Source: JBMNGO01 sp050949885
GTDB lineage: Bacteria; Bacillota; Syntrophomonadia; Syntrophomonadales; Syntrophomonadaceae
Assembly (NCBI GenBank): GCA_050949885.1
Contig: JBMNGO010000001.1
Coordinates: 124,001-188,000, forward strand
DNA length: 64,000 nucleotides
Reading direction: 5' to 3'
The first letter of the stretch is position 1; every line of letters begins with the position of its first letter. Below the pieces are notes generated by a model. That model had not been told where the DNA came from. It did not search any database and saw only the letters and a list, made by a program, of their open reading frames with translations. Below are positions 6,702-14,672 of this stretch, one piece after another. The translations under genes were made by a program, and so were the position numbers.

Positions 6702-7460
6702 TTAGCCAAAATATTTTTTCAGCCAATCCAGTGTTAGATTTTCTCTTTCAGCTTCCCGGTTTGTAAATTGATGATCAGCTCCTTCAACCAAGTAGAGTTC
6801 ACCGTTTGCCACTTTTTCAAATATGTATTTCCCATCATCGGGAGTAACTACTTCATCGTCTGTTCCGTGAATTATTAATACAGGCCTATTGCCAATGTGT
6901 TGTAAATAGGCATCCATGTTGTGACAATCAAAATCCTGAACAAAATCCGGTTTAAGTGAATAAATACCGGATTCGTCCTTCAATTGTACCGTTTTTCCCT
7001 TTTCCAAATCCTCATATTTTTCTTGCAGGCCGGCAGCAAAGGTTTTCTTCAAATCAATACAGGCCGACCAGAAAATATATCCCTCTACGCGCGAGTCTTG
7101 TGCCCCTCCGGCCAAGATGGTACTGCCGCCCATACTTCTTCCCAGGAGTATTACCGGTAGTTTATAGTTTTCATGAATGTATTGAATTACCAAGGAAAGA
7201 TCCTGGGCTTGGCGTGAAACGGTTATATCCGCGAAAGCCCCGTCACTCTCACCGCATCCCGTAAAATCAAAAGCAATTACGCCAATTCCCAGTTCATTTA
7301 CCTGTTTGGCAAAATTAAATATTCGATTACTGTTTTCTTTCCTTCCTCGAAAACCATGGCAAACAACTAATATATATTTACACGGCATTCCAGGTTCAGG
7401 CATAGCAAACAAAGCTTTTAGCACTGAATTATCCCTTTTCACTATAGATGTCTTATTCAT
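6702..7460 (-). CDS. Alpha/beta-hydrolase (serine esterase/lipase fold)
   Basis: A soluble protein of ~252 residues. The nucleophile elbow is GRSMGG, the oxyanion region is VVCHGFRGRKENS, the acid is in HGTDDEV and the histidine in GADHQF, so a complete Ser-Asp-His triad. This matches dienelactone-hydrolase/esterase-like or BAAT-like families of unknown substrate. The ATG at 7460 (MNKTSIVKRD) is chosen because GAGGG lies about 6 nt upstream and the extra upstream residues overlap the preceding gene. It starts 10 bp after the small zinc-ribbon gene, likely as one operon. Confidence 0.8.
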   Translation of the reverse strand: MNKTSIVKRDNSVLKALFAMPEPGMPCKYILVVCHGFRGRKENSNRIFNFAKQVNELGIGVIAFDFTGCGESDGAFADITVSRQAQDLSLVIQYIHENYKLPVILLGRSMGGSTILAGGAQDSRVEGYIFWSACIDLKKTFAAGLQEKYEDLEKGKTVQLKDESGIYSLKPDFVQDFDCHNMDAYLQHIGNRPVLIIHGTDDEVVTPDDGKYIFEKVANGELYLVEGADHQFTNREAERENLTLDWLKKYFG

Positions 7461-7470
7461 GAATAACCCT

Positions 7471-7650
7471 CTAGATTGGTTTCTTTTCTTTCTTTTTATC
7501 TTCTGATTCAAAACGCACCCGGTTATTGCATATATCACAAATAAAAGTGGCCTTATCCCCTTTTTCCGCTAATTTCCTGAATTCTTTATGGTCTTCCCCA
7601 ATAGTATGGGTTTTTCCGCATAAAATGCACCTGGCACTTATATTTGGCAA
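7471..7650 (-). CDS. YlaI-like (DUF2197) zinc-ribbon protein, 59 residues
   Basis: TTG start at 7650 with a perfect AGGAGG 10 nt upstream. The product begins LPNISARCILCGK, has a second knuckle CDICNNRVRFES, and ends in a lysine-rich tail. The two C-x2-C pairs (residues 8/11 and 38/41) match the small YlaI/DUF2197 family of Firmicutes. It leads the two-gene operon with the hydrolase. The molecular role of the family is unknown. Confidence 0.7.
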   Translation of the reverse strand: MPNISARCILCGKTHTIGEDHKEFRKLAEKGDKATFICDICNNRVRFESEDKKKEKKPI

Positions 7651-7685
7651 TTCCCTAGGCCTCCTTTCATGTCTTCATGGGACAA

Positions 7686-8078
7686 TTAGTTTTCTACAAT
7701 AAATCTGCATCTCACCACAGGGCTGAAAACCATCTGGGCTACTTTCTGCTCCGGGAAGATTTTAATGGGTTTGTTAGTAATGTTTAGTAATAGTATTGTA
7801 ACCTCTCCCACATGGTCTGAGTCAATAGTAGCAGGTGCATTAGCCACTACAATACCTTTTCGCACCATACCGGTTCTGCTCCTTATCTGAGCTTCATAGT
7901 TTTCCGGTACTTTGATGGCAAATCCAGTTGGAACACTCACTACTTCATGGGGAAATAATATGATTTCCTCCCTCAGTGCCAGGCTTATATCACAGCCTGC
8001 TGCTCCCTTGGTATCATATTCCGGTATTTTAGCCCAATCGACAAGTTTGATAAAATTTACCTCAATTGTACTGCTCAT
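7686..8078 (-). CDS. dUTPase-like protein, divergent and lacking motif V
   Basis: 130 residues from the ATG at 8078, preceded by AAAGGAGGTAACC. dUTPase motifs can be followed: I (AAGCDI), II (RSRTG, normally RPRSG), III (IDSDHVGE, normally IDxxYRGE) and IV (EQKVAQMV). The glycine-rich motif V that closes over the nucleotide is missing; the protein simply ends ...CRFIVEN. The catalytic Asp of motif III is kept but the substrate-stacking Tyr is His. A true dUTPase would hydrolyse dUTP to dUMP and PPi. This one may have changed substrate or activity. Confidence 0.72.
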   Translation of the reverse strand: MSSTIEVNFIKLVDWAKIPEYDTKGAAGCDISLALREEIILFPHEVVSVPTGFAIKVPENYEAQIRSRTGMVRKGIVVANAPATIDSDHVGEVTILLLNITNKPIKIFPEQKVAQMVFSPVVRCRFIVEN

Positions 8079-8202
8079 GGTTACCTCCTTTCTGCTTTTA
8101 CCTTTGTCCGTCAATTTATCTGGCTTCCTACTTCTTTTTCGCTCTTAACATAACTTTATCCTGTATTAATTAACTTGGATTTTAAGCAAATATCTCGTTT
8201 TA

Positions 8203-8236
8203 TAAAAAAAGAGAATCGGTGACCATTCTCCGATTC
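8203..8236 (-). terminator. Rho-independent terminator
   Basis: On the minus strand GAATCGG...CCGATTC, followed by CTCTTTTTTT. It ends transcription of the small zinc-ribbon gene at 8290-8448. Confidence 0.85.
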
Positions 8237-8289
8237 CCTCTGCTAGTTAATAAATGATAATATTATCAGACCCTACCCTCAATGACGGT

Positions 8290-8448
8290 TTATAAATTGG
8301 GCATAACTCCCTTTTCCTCTAATCTGAGAATAAGTTCCTCCAGTTTTTCTTTCATAAGACAGTCAGTGCAGATTTCCACTCTATACTTTCCACTCAAACC
8401 GCCCTCATAGAAAATATTTCCACAAATAGGACAGGATGTGTCTTTCAT
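8290..8448 (-). CDS. Small zinc-ribbon protein, 52 residues
   Basis: ATG at 8448 with GGAGA about 8 nt upstream. CPICGN at the N-terminus and CTDC about 20 residues later give two C-x2-C knuckles, followed by a charged amphipathic helix (MKEKLEELILRLEEKG). It is a stand-alone rubredoxin-like or treble-clef knuckle plus helix. It has its own terminator. No family name can be given. Confidence 0.6.
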   Translation of the reverse strand: MKDTSCPICGNIFYEGGLSGKYRVEICTDCLMKEKLEELILRLEEKGVMPNL

Positions 8449-8563
8449 TTCCCACTCTCCTTTTTGCCAAATTCATAAATAATTCCCCTGACAATAACTA
8501 TGTTATTATACTGACCTGTAAAGGGTTCAGAGGGAAATTTCAACAAAAAGGCATCAACAACTT

Positions 8564-10894
8564 TTAACCGGTTGTGAGCTGGGGCAGGCAAATATATCCT
8601 ATTTTATGTTCATTTTCAGTGCTGGCAGTTTTAAATTTAACCAGAAAACAAGTTCCATTTTTTCCGGTTCTAATTTCAATTTTGGCATTATGTCGTCCGG
8701 CTATACTATAACAGGCTGGAAGCCCTAATCCGGTACCGTGTTCTTTAGTGGTAAAAAACGGCATGCTTATTTTTTCCAATATATCTGGTTCTATTCCACA
8801 TCCCTCATCAGCCACAGACATAACAACTTCTCCATTTTCCTCATAAGTAGATATGGAAAGATTACCCCCCGCCTGCATTGCTTCAAAGCCGTTTCTCGTT
8901 AGATTCAGAATTAGCTGTCTTATCTCCTTGTGATCCAGGAGTAAAGGCGTAATTTCACCCAAATCCACACTTACTGTTTTATCCTGGGCAATAGCGTCAG
9001 CAATGATCAAAGGAGCTATACTCTGAATTATGGAGTTAAGATTTTGCAGCTGCAAGTCAACCTTTTTATTATTGGCCAGGGAGAGAAACTCAGAGATTAT
9101 TGAATTGGCACGATCAAGTTCGTCAATCATCAGGTCATAATAGTCTTTATACTCAGGATTTCCGTCAGAATCTTTAATCATCTGCAAGAAGCCTCTAACA
9201 CATGTCATGGGATTGCGAATTTCATGCCCAATACTGGCTGCAATTTCGCCGACTAGATTCATTTGGGTTAAACGGGCCATTTCACTGGATAAGCGTTTCA
9301 TATCAGTTATGTCGGTCATGGTATTTAATAGGTAATTACCATCATTCAAATTGAGCGGTTCTAGTGATAAAAGCCCATAACGTTCTTCCCCTTGCTTGGT
9401 CCGATAAGATAATTCCATATTCCTGATAAAGCCATCTTTATTCATTTTACCGGTTATTTTTCCAGAATCCCCCGGGTTAACCCAAAAACGCAGTTCCGCA
9501 GCTGTAGTGCCAATAACTTCCTCAGGGTGGTAACCAGTCATTTGACAAAAAGTATTGTTGACATCTATAAACTGCCCATTTTCATTGGTTATTGCCATCA
9601 TACTGGGACTAGAGTTAAAGGCTTTAAAAAATCTCTCTTCAGACAGGCGCAGGGCTTCTTCAGCCATCTTCCTTTCAGTAATATCGGTAATCATACTAAG
9701 AGAACCGGCAAATGCTCCATCCCGGTCAAAAAAAGGAGTGGCTGATACCAAAGCCCAAATAGCTTTACCATTATATGTGCGGAACTTTAATTCATATTGT
9801 TCAGTTATTCCTTTTTGACACCGCTGCAAAAAATTTTCTTGTTGCTTTATCCATTCCTCATCGATAAAATCATAAACCGACCTTTTCATCATGTTCAGCA
9901 TATTTGTTTCCAGTATTTCCGTCATCTTCTTATTGGCAAATACTGTATGATTATTGGCATCAATAATCCAAATACCTTCATTAGCTGTTTCTACAATACG
10001 TCTATATCTTTCTTCGCTGTCTTTTAAAGCCTCTTCAGCTCTCTTACGGGTAGTTATATCTCGTATAGACTCAATGGACCCAATTCTTTTACCGTTATGA
10101 TCATAAATTGGGGTAGCTTTTCCCCATATAATACCTTCGTCCCCTGATGGTCTTATAATGGCAGCTTCGGCAATAATGGAGTCTTCGTTTTTTTCAAAAA
10201 GCAAATATGATTTCTCAGCTTCTTTATTGCTTTTTAATACCAAGTCTATGAGCATGGGCCTCTTTTTTCCGTAAAACGCCCGGGAATACTCCAAATCTCC
10301 TTGGCCGATAATTTCATCAGCCTTTACCCCTGTATATTCCTCCATAGCACGGTTCCAGGTAGTCACCCTGCCCTCTAAATTAATTACGAATGTAGGGTCA
10401 GGCAAAAAGTTTATAATGTTCAACAATCGATGGGTTAATCTTCTATAACCCATTTTAGTTTTATGGCTTCTGATTATTCGGTTACCCACCAAATGATATT
10501 CAATAATCTGACCGTCTTCATTAAAAACTCCGCTAAAATTCCACCTCAGCCAGAATATTTGTCCCCCTTTCCGAAAGGAATGAATACAAACGGAATCAGG
10601 GTTATCTTGGCTGATAGCTAATAAGCCTCGGGCAATTTTTTCCTGACAGGCCGGTGGAAATAGGGACAAAAGGTCGGTTCTTGCTATGGCCGGTAAAGTC
10701 TTTTCAAAAAAACGCAGAAAAGCGGGATTAGCATAGACTATTTTTAACCCCTCGGTAACGCAGCATATCATATAGTTTTGCTTCTCTACAATGCTGCGGT
10801 ATCGGGCTTCTTCTTTCCTATATACCTTATTTTCGCCATAAAGCCTAATGGCTTCACAGGCGACATTTGGTTCCGTATTATTACCGGTATTCAT
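8564..10894 (-). CDS. Soluble multi-PAS sensor histidine kinase, orphan (sporulation-kinase-like)
   Basis: ~776 residues from the ATG at 10894, chosen because AGAGGAG lies 6-8 nt upstream. Four PAS domains fall at roughly 31-141, 156-281, 296-406 and 421-531; two of them are followed by the PAC-type linkers DITTRKRAEEAL and DITERKMAEEAL. Then come HisKA with the phospho-acceptor in SIGHEIRNP (His557) and HATPase_c with N box LNLTRNGFEAM, G1 DEGCGI, F box FFTTKEHGTG and G2 GLGLP. No membrane helix and no response-regulator gene is adjacent. This architecture resembles cytosolic Kin-type kinases that feed Spo0A. The link is an inference, strengthened by a Spo0A-box-like site in its promoter region. 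Confidence 0.92.
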   Translation of the reverse strand: MNTGNNTEPNVACEAIRLYGENKVYRKEEARYRSIVEKQNYMICCVTEGLKIVYANPAFLRFFEKTLPAIARTDLLSLFPPACQEKIARGLLAISQDNPDSVCIHSFRKGGQIFWLRWNFSGVFNEDGQIIEYHLVGNRIIRSHKTKMGYRRLTHRLLNIINFLPDPTFVINLEGRVTTWNRAMEEYTGVKADEIIGQGDLEYSRAFYGKKRPMLIDLVLKSNKEAEKSYLLFEKNEDSIIAEAAIIRPSGDEGIIWGKATPIYDHNGKRIGSIESIRDITTRKRAEEALKDSEERYRRIVETANEGIWIIDANNHTVFANKKMTEILETNMLNMMKRSVYDFIDEEWIKQQENFLQRCQKGITEQYELKFRTYNGKAIWALVSATPFFDRDGAFAGSLSMITDITERKMAEEALRLSEERFFKAFNSSPSMMAITNENGQFIDVNNTFCQMTGYHPEEVIGTTAAELRFWVNPGDSGKITGKMNKDGFIRNMELSYRTKQGEERYGLLSLEPLNLNDGNYLLNTMTDITDMKRLSSEMARLTQMNLVGEIAASIGHEIRNPMTCVRGFLQMIKDSDGNPEYKDYYDLMIDELDRANSIISEFLSLANNKKVDLQLQNLNSIIQSIAPLIIADAIAQDKTVSVDLGEITPLLLDHKEIRQLILNLTRNGFEAMQAGGNLSISTYEENGEVVMSVADEGCGIEPDILEKISMPFFTTKEHGTGLGLPACYSIAGRHNAKIEIRTGKNGTCFLVKFKTASTENEHKIGYICLPQLTTG

Positions 10895-11325
10895 TGTGGT
10901 CTCCTCTGAAACATCGATCATAAACCTTTTAGACTATCCTAGTTTTCTATAATTATTATATCATATTTTGTCGAAAGCTATCTAATTTTTTATGATATTG
11001 AAACGATTCTATCAAAAGGATTATTTAAATTGGTAGCTTATGTTATCACTTGCCATGGTAATTTTATGAAAATCATACAATGCAGGCTATGCTCCTTTGC
11101 AAACAATTGTGTTTTTTTGCTAAGAGAGGCCATAACCTTTTATAAATGCATTTTCTTAGAATATTCCGGAATTATTTGGCAAATTATTTACTATTTTACA
11201 TCATTATAGTTTATTATAATTATAGTTAAGTGGAAAATTTCCAGTAGGTTTTCGTGCACTTTCAGTTAAGGGGCAAAGAATAGGAAGTTTGGCTTCAGCT
11301 AATACAGGTCTGGGGGAAGGGTTTA
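10895..11325. other. 430-bp AT-rich intergenic region with divergent promoters
   Basis: Lies between the kinase gene (minus) and the B-box-like gene (plus). It contains the kinase -10 and Spo0A-like box (10955-10975) and several TATAAT-like strings near 11205-11220 that may serve the plus-strand gene. I could find no -35 at ideal spacing for it. No coding potential seen. Confidence 0.5.
10955..10975 (-). promoter_or_regulatory. Kinase -10 box with adjacent Spo0A-box-like site
   Basis: On the minus strand TATAAT (10955-10960) lies about 60 nt before the start codon. Immediately upstream is TTTGTCGAA on the plus strand (10967-10975), an exact match to the Bacillus 0A box TTTGTCGAA / TGTCGAA core. 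Its position between -10 and -35 would suit direct Spo0A control. No good -35 is visible. Confidence 0.55.
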
Positions 11326-11505
11326 ATGCACTGTATATTTCATCCCGAAGAGAAAACGGTCAGCTTTTGTATTTTATGCAATACTCCAATATGCCGTCAA
11401 TGCCTTATTGTCTGCGAGAAACTCAACTACAGCCATCTTTGTCCCAAATGCTTAAGAGCCATTGGGCTCTGCTGGGACTCCACTTTTAAAGAGATTTTCT
11501 TTTGA
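11326..11505 (+). CDS. B-box-like zinc-finger protein, 59 residues
   Basis: ATG at 11326 preceded by GGGGGAAGG about 5 nt upstream. It starts MHCIFHPEEK, then CILCNTPICRQC, CEKLNYSHLCPKCL and an aromatic tail DSTFKEIFF. The pattern C-x2-HP...C-x2-C...C-x2-C...H-x2-C-x2-C is that of bacterial B-box/zinc-knuckle modules, usually found at the N-terminus of larger membrane proteins. Here it is nearly the whole gene. It converges with the flavoprotein gene 10 bp away. Probable zinc-binding adaptor; function unknown. Confidence 0.65.
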   Translation: MHCIFHPEEKTVSFCILCNTPICRQCLIVCEKLNYSHLCPKCLRAIGLCWDSTFKEIFF

Positions 11506-11515
11506 ACCTGTATAT

Positions 11516-12397
11516 TTATGCTTTTTCTTCGCTGGGAGCCTTTTTGCGCTTCCCTACCGATTGATAACTGGGAACAGTTATCTCATTATTGAAAACTTGA
11601 TGGAGGTAGGAGTCCCTTTTAACCGCCGAAGACGGAAAGGTAACCAAAGGAAGCGAAGGAACAGTAATTCCCTCCTGTTCAAGGGCTATAAGTCCCTGTT
11701 TTACTATTAGTGACGTAAGAGCCACTGTTTTCCCCAGGTTTCGCACCGAGCGCAGGTTATAAATCCCGCTGGTGGGAGGATTAGTACGGGTGGTTTCCGG
11801 AAGAGCTCCCAAAGGTTGAAGACTAGCCGAGGAATCACAGGTATCTGCCAAGCCGCCCAATGAAGATGCCTGAGGAGGAGGATCATCAGGGAAAGGGACG
11901 GCTCCAACCACAAAAGAATACATAATTCCTGTGGCCCATCTCCAGATACTCTGTAAGGCACTTTCCTGTCCGCCCCTTCTTTCAAAAGCTACCACTATGC
12001 CTCCTATTACTTTATTACGAATACCTCCCGCTACTGGTGATGCTGAATAGTGGCAAAAACAAGCCCCTCTCTCCATAAAAGCTTTTAGTTTCGCGGTTAT
12101 ATCCCCGGCATATACAGGTGATCCTACTATTAAGCCGTCAGCTTCAGCGATTTTTTGGTAAATATATGTAACATCGTCATCATGTTTGTAGCACATTTTA
12201 TCCCAAGTGGCTCCCTTATAGAACCCATAACACTGGTTACAACCCTCACAGGGCGTTATCTTGAGTCCTGCCAGGGAGATTAATTCGGTACTGACCGGCA
12301 ACATCTCTGCAGCGGCCTTTAAAGCCTGGGCTACCAGCGTATCTGTATTAGCCCGCCTGGGGCTTCCGGATATGCCAAGTATTTTAACTTTTTCCAT
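11516..12397 (-). CDS. Iron-sulfur flavoprotein (NADPH-dependent FMN reductase family)
   Basis: Flavodoxin-like FMN fold: ILGISGSPRRANTDTL (phosphate-binding loop, residues 6-21) and GSPVYAGDITAKLKAFMERG. A cysteine cluster C50-x2-C53-x2-C56-x12-C69 would bind a 4Fe-4S cluster, as in archaeal and clostridial Isf proteins, though the last spacing is longer than the usual compact motif. The C-terminal ~110 residues, rich in Pro/Ser and ending in Lys/Glu, are longer than in the family. Likely a cytosolic electron carrier or an oxygen/peroxide-coping flavoprotein in an anaerobe. ATG start with AAAGGAGAT upstream. Confidence 0.82.
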   Translation of the reverse strand: MEKVKILGISGSPRRANTDTLVAQALKAAAEMLPVSTELISLAGLKITPCEGCNQCYGFYKGATWDKMCYKHDDDVTYIYQKIAEADGLIVGSPVYAGDITAKLKAFMERGACFCHYSASPVAGGIRNKVIGGIVVAFERRGGQESALQSIWRWATGIMYSFVVGAVPFPDDPPPQASSLGGLADTCDSSASLQPLGALPETTRTNPPTSGIYNLRSVRNLGKTVALTSLIVKQGLIALEQEGITVPSLPLVTFPSSAVKRDSYLHQVFNNEITVPSYQSVGKRKKAPSEEKA

Positions 12398-12736
12398 GGT
12401 CTTATCTCCTTTATCAGTTTGTTAGCCTAATTGTATACTCTGGGTATCATATAAAGCGCACAAAAATTGGGATTACTGCAATACTTTTTACCCTTGTTTT
12501 TGGTTTTTTCTGACAGTAAATCTTATTCTTTTAATCTTCCGGTAAAACTTAATTATTACGACAATTACAATCTGAGCTACGAAATGGACTCATGATGACT
12601 TGCCAATAATCAGTGATATTCATGGTGTAAGATGTTCGGTTTACCTATTAAGGCTTGGCTAACAACATGGTTTGACTACATTGCTTGACACCCGGCAAAC
12701 CATATAATATAATAATTCTTGCTGATAACCAAGCAT
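12398..12736. other. 339-bp intergenic region
   Basis: Carries the untranslated leader of the flavoprotein gene on the left and the tRNA-Leu promoter on the right (12685-12713). Between them I see only AT-rich sequence without a plausible gene or long hairpin. Confidence 0.5.
12685..12713 (+). promoter_or_regulatory. Perfect-consensus sigma-A promoter of tRNA-Leu
   Basis: TTGACA (12685-12690), exactly 17 bp, TATAAT (12708-12713), ending 23 bp before the tRNA. Both hexamers are exact consensus. Confidence 0.95.
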
Positions 12737-12823
12737 GCGGCAGTGGCGGAATTGGCAGACGCGCTAGATTCAGGTTCTAGTCTGTGTACGCAGGTGGGGG
12801 TTCAAGTCCCTTCTGCCGCACCA
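12737..12823 (+). tRNA. tRNA-Leu (anticodon CAG)
   Basis: 87 nt including encoded CCA. The acceptor stem is GCGGCAG/CTGCCGC. The anticodon stem CTAGA/TCTAG has loop TTCAGGT (anticodon CAG), a long variable arm follows as in class-II tRNAs, and the T loop is TTCAAGT. It reads CTG codons. Confidence 0.96.
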
Positions 12824-12836
12824 TATAGAAAATTTT

Positions 12837-12868
12837 AGAGTAAATTAGCAATTTAATTTACTCTTTTT
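12837..12868 (+). terminator. Terminator after tRNA-Leu
   Basis: A perfect 11-bp stem AGAGTAAATTA/TAATTTACTCT with a 6-nt loop, then TTTTGTTTTT. Confidence 0.9.
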
Positions 12869-12983
12869 GTTTTTCTGTAAGAAATATCTGCCCAAGCTCA
12901 AATATTTGGAGGTTGGTCTGGAGAGATCGCATAAGTCTATTCCCTCGAATCAAGACTTACTTATCCGTCGTAGAGTTGGATTC

Positions 12984-13961
12984 TTATGGTACTGTTTCCT
13001 TTAAGTGTGCAAAATCGTTTTCCAGATTCTTGCCCTGCCAGGAATTACGGCGAATTAGCTCGTCGTCGATGCTGTTTAATACCTCCCATTTGCGCAGGCT
13101 CCATTTTGGTTCTATAAGGGTTTCCCGCGGACTATCCCCTGTGAGCCTATGAATAACTACCTCCGGAGGGGTCATCTCAAGAATATCCACAACCAGTTTT
13201 ACATATTCATCCCTGGTTAGTATTTTTAATTGATTTTCTGTATAGATTTTCACCAGAGGCGTGTTTTTCATTAAATGCAGCAAATGAATCTTAAGGCCTT
13301 GAATAGACAGAGAGGTCACAACCTTTCCCGTTTCCAGCATTTGATCATGGCTTTCCCCCGGCAGTCCCAGTATTATGTGTACACAGGTTTCTATCGATCG
13401 TTTTTGTAGTTTTTCCAGGGCATCCATAAATATGGAAAAGTCGTAGTGGAGATTAACCCTTCGAGCAGTTTCAGCATGGATAGTCTGAAGACCCAGCTCA
13501 ATCCAAAGATAATATTGTTGATTAATCTCTTCTAATAGATCCAGGACATCTTCTCCCAGGCAGTCGGGACGGGTGGCAATAGCCAGTCCCACCACCCCTG
13601 GTTGATTTAAAGCCTCCTGGTAAAGTTGCCTCAGTCGGTTAACCGGGGCATAAGTATTGGTAAAGGCCTGAAAAAAAGCGATATATTTCCCTTCGTGCCA
13701 TTTGCGGTGCATTATCTTTTTTAGCTGGCCAAATTGGGCCTTAATGGGCAAGGCAGGATTTCCGGCAAAATCACCTGATCCTCTAGGACTGCAAAAATAG
13801 CAACCTTCCCGAGAAAGGGTGCCATCACGGTTGGGACAGGTAAACCCTGCATCCAGGGGTATTTTAAAAACCTTTTGTCCAAATTTTCGCTGCAAATGAT
13901 AATTTAGACTGTGATAACGTTTCTGTCCCCACATCCGGGGCTGGTAATCATAACCTGGCAC
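12984..13961 (-). CDS. YhcC-type (TIGR01212) radical SAM protein
   Basis: 325 residues. The radical-SAM cluster is unusual for the superfamily: C42 in TCPNRDGT, then GCYFC (C54, C57), as in the YhcC/TIGR01212 family. Other family traits are the QAFTNTYAP, ATRPDCLGEDVLDLL, IELGLQTIH and HIILGLPGES stretches. The start is GTG at 13961 with AGGTAGG 5 nt upstream, giving the N-terminus GYDYQPRMWGQKRYHSL. The family's substrate is not known with certainty; tRNA or rRNA modification has been suggested. Single-gene unit. Confidence 0.88.
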   Translation of the reverse strand: MPGYDYQPRMWGQKRYHSLNYHLQRKFGQKVFKIPLDAGFTCPNRDGTLSREGCYFCSPRGSGDFAGNPALPIKAQFGQLKKIMHRKWHEGKYIAFFQAFTNTYAPVNRLRQLYQEALNQPGVVGLAIATRPDCLGEDVLDLLEEINQQYYLWIELGLQTIHAETARRVNLHYDFSIFMDALEKLQKRSIETCVHIILGLPGESHDQMLETGKVVTSLSIQGLKIHLLHLMKNTPLVKIYTENQLKILTRDEYVKLVVDILEMTPPEVVIHRLTGDSPRETLIEPKWSLRKWEVLNSIDDELIRRNSWQGKNLENDFAHLKETVP

Positions 13962-14024
13962 CTGAACCTACCTCATTAGCAGTTTAAATAGTATAATAGC
14001 ACAAGGGCGCCAAGAAAACACTAA

Positions 14025-14612
14025 ATGAGCTTAATAAAATGTAAGACAAGCCGAAAGGAGCAATCAAGAGTGGTTTCGTGCATAAACAGAAGCTATATAA
14101 TTATTGCGTTGATTGTTATTATCCCTTTTTCGCTGGCTTTCTGGGCAGCCAACCGTCATATACCAGTAATGGTTACTTATCCGGAAGAAAATGCTACCCT
14201 ATATGATAATGACTTTGCCCTTGATACGGGAAGAGCAATCCTTGAGGTAGGCACTACTACTTATGAAGAGGTAAAAGCCATTTATCCTGATGGTTATATG
14301 CTGGGTATGAGCACCATCTTCAATACGGGAGACCACGGGTGCCTTTTAACCTTTACGGAAAAGGAAAACATTTTAACGAAGATTCATATTTCATCCACCG
14401 ATTATTACACTACACGAGGCGTCAAGGTTGGGGATCCCTTTTCCCGGGTAGAAGAGGCATATGGCCGCAATTACGGAACAGCCCAAATACCTGGTAATGC
14501 CGGCCATTTTGATGCGGTTTTTGGAAATGATAATGATTATAGCATCGTTTTCAATGTCAGGGAAAATCATGTGGAAAAGATCGTATTGCAGAGAGGAATC
14601 AATAAGATATAG
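14025..14612 (+). CDS. Membrane-anchored protein of unknown function
   Basis: 195 residues: a basic cytosolic N-terminus, one membrane helix at about 24-46 (YIIIALIVIIPFSLAFWAA), then an outside domain. Near residue 131 the pattern RGVKVGDPFSRVEEAYG recurs in small extracellular lipoprotein-like or BamE/SmpA-like repeats of Firmicutes (G-x-x-x-G-D-x-x-x-x-V-x-x-x-Y/F-G). An N-terminal segment around VGTTTYEEVKAIYPDG may be a second degenerate copy of the same alpha-beta unit. No catalytic residues are obvious. Isolated gene with a strong terminator. Confidence 0.6.
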   Translation: MSLIKCKTSRKEQSRVVSCINRSYIIIALIVIIPFSLAFWAANRHIPVMVTYPEENATLYDNDFALDTGRAILEVGTTTYEEVKAIYPDGYMLGMSTIFNTGDHGCLLTFTEKENILTKIHISSTDYYTTRGVKVGDPFSRVEEAYGRNYGTAQIPGNAGHFDAVFGNDNDYSIVFNVRENHVEKIVLQRGINKI

Positions 14613-14620
14613 CTCGTTCA

Positions 14621-14654
14621 AAAAAGAGGCTGTCCTCAAAGGATGGCCTCTTTT
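14621..14654. terminator. Bidirectional terminator
   Basis: A ~14-bp stem AAAAGAGGCTGTCC/GGATGGCCTCTTTT (two G-U pairs) with a short loop. A- and T-runs on both sides let it serve the plus-strand membrane gene and the minus-strand rib operon. Confidence 0.92.
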
Positions 14655-14672
14655 CTTATCAAATATAGTTTT

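Noticed and set aside
11289..11489. A 66-codon plus-strand frame overlapping the B-box-like gene
   Set aside because: It lacks zinc motifs and a ribosome site; the frame starting at 11326 has both.
12913..13152. A 79-codon plus-strand frame after tRNA-Leu
   Set aside because: It runs into and opposite the radical SAM gene and has no plausible composition or domain.
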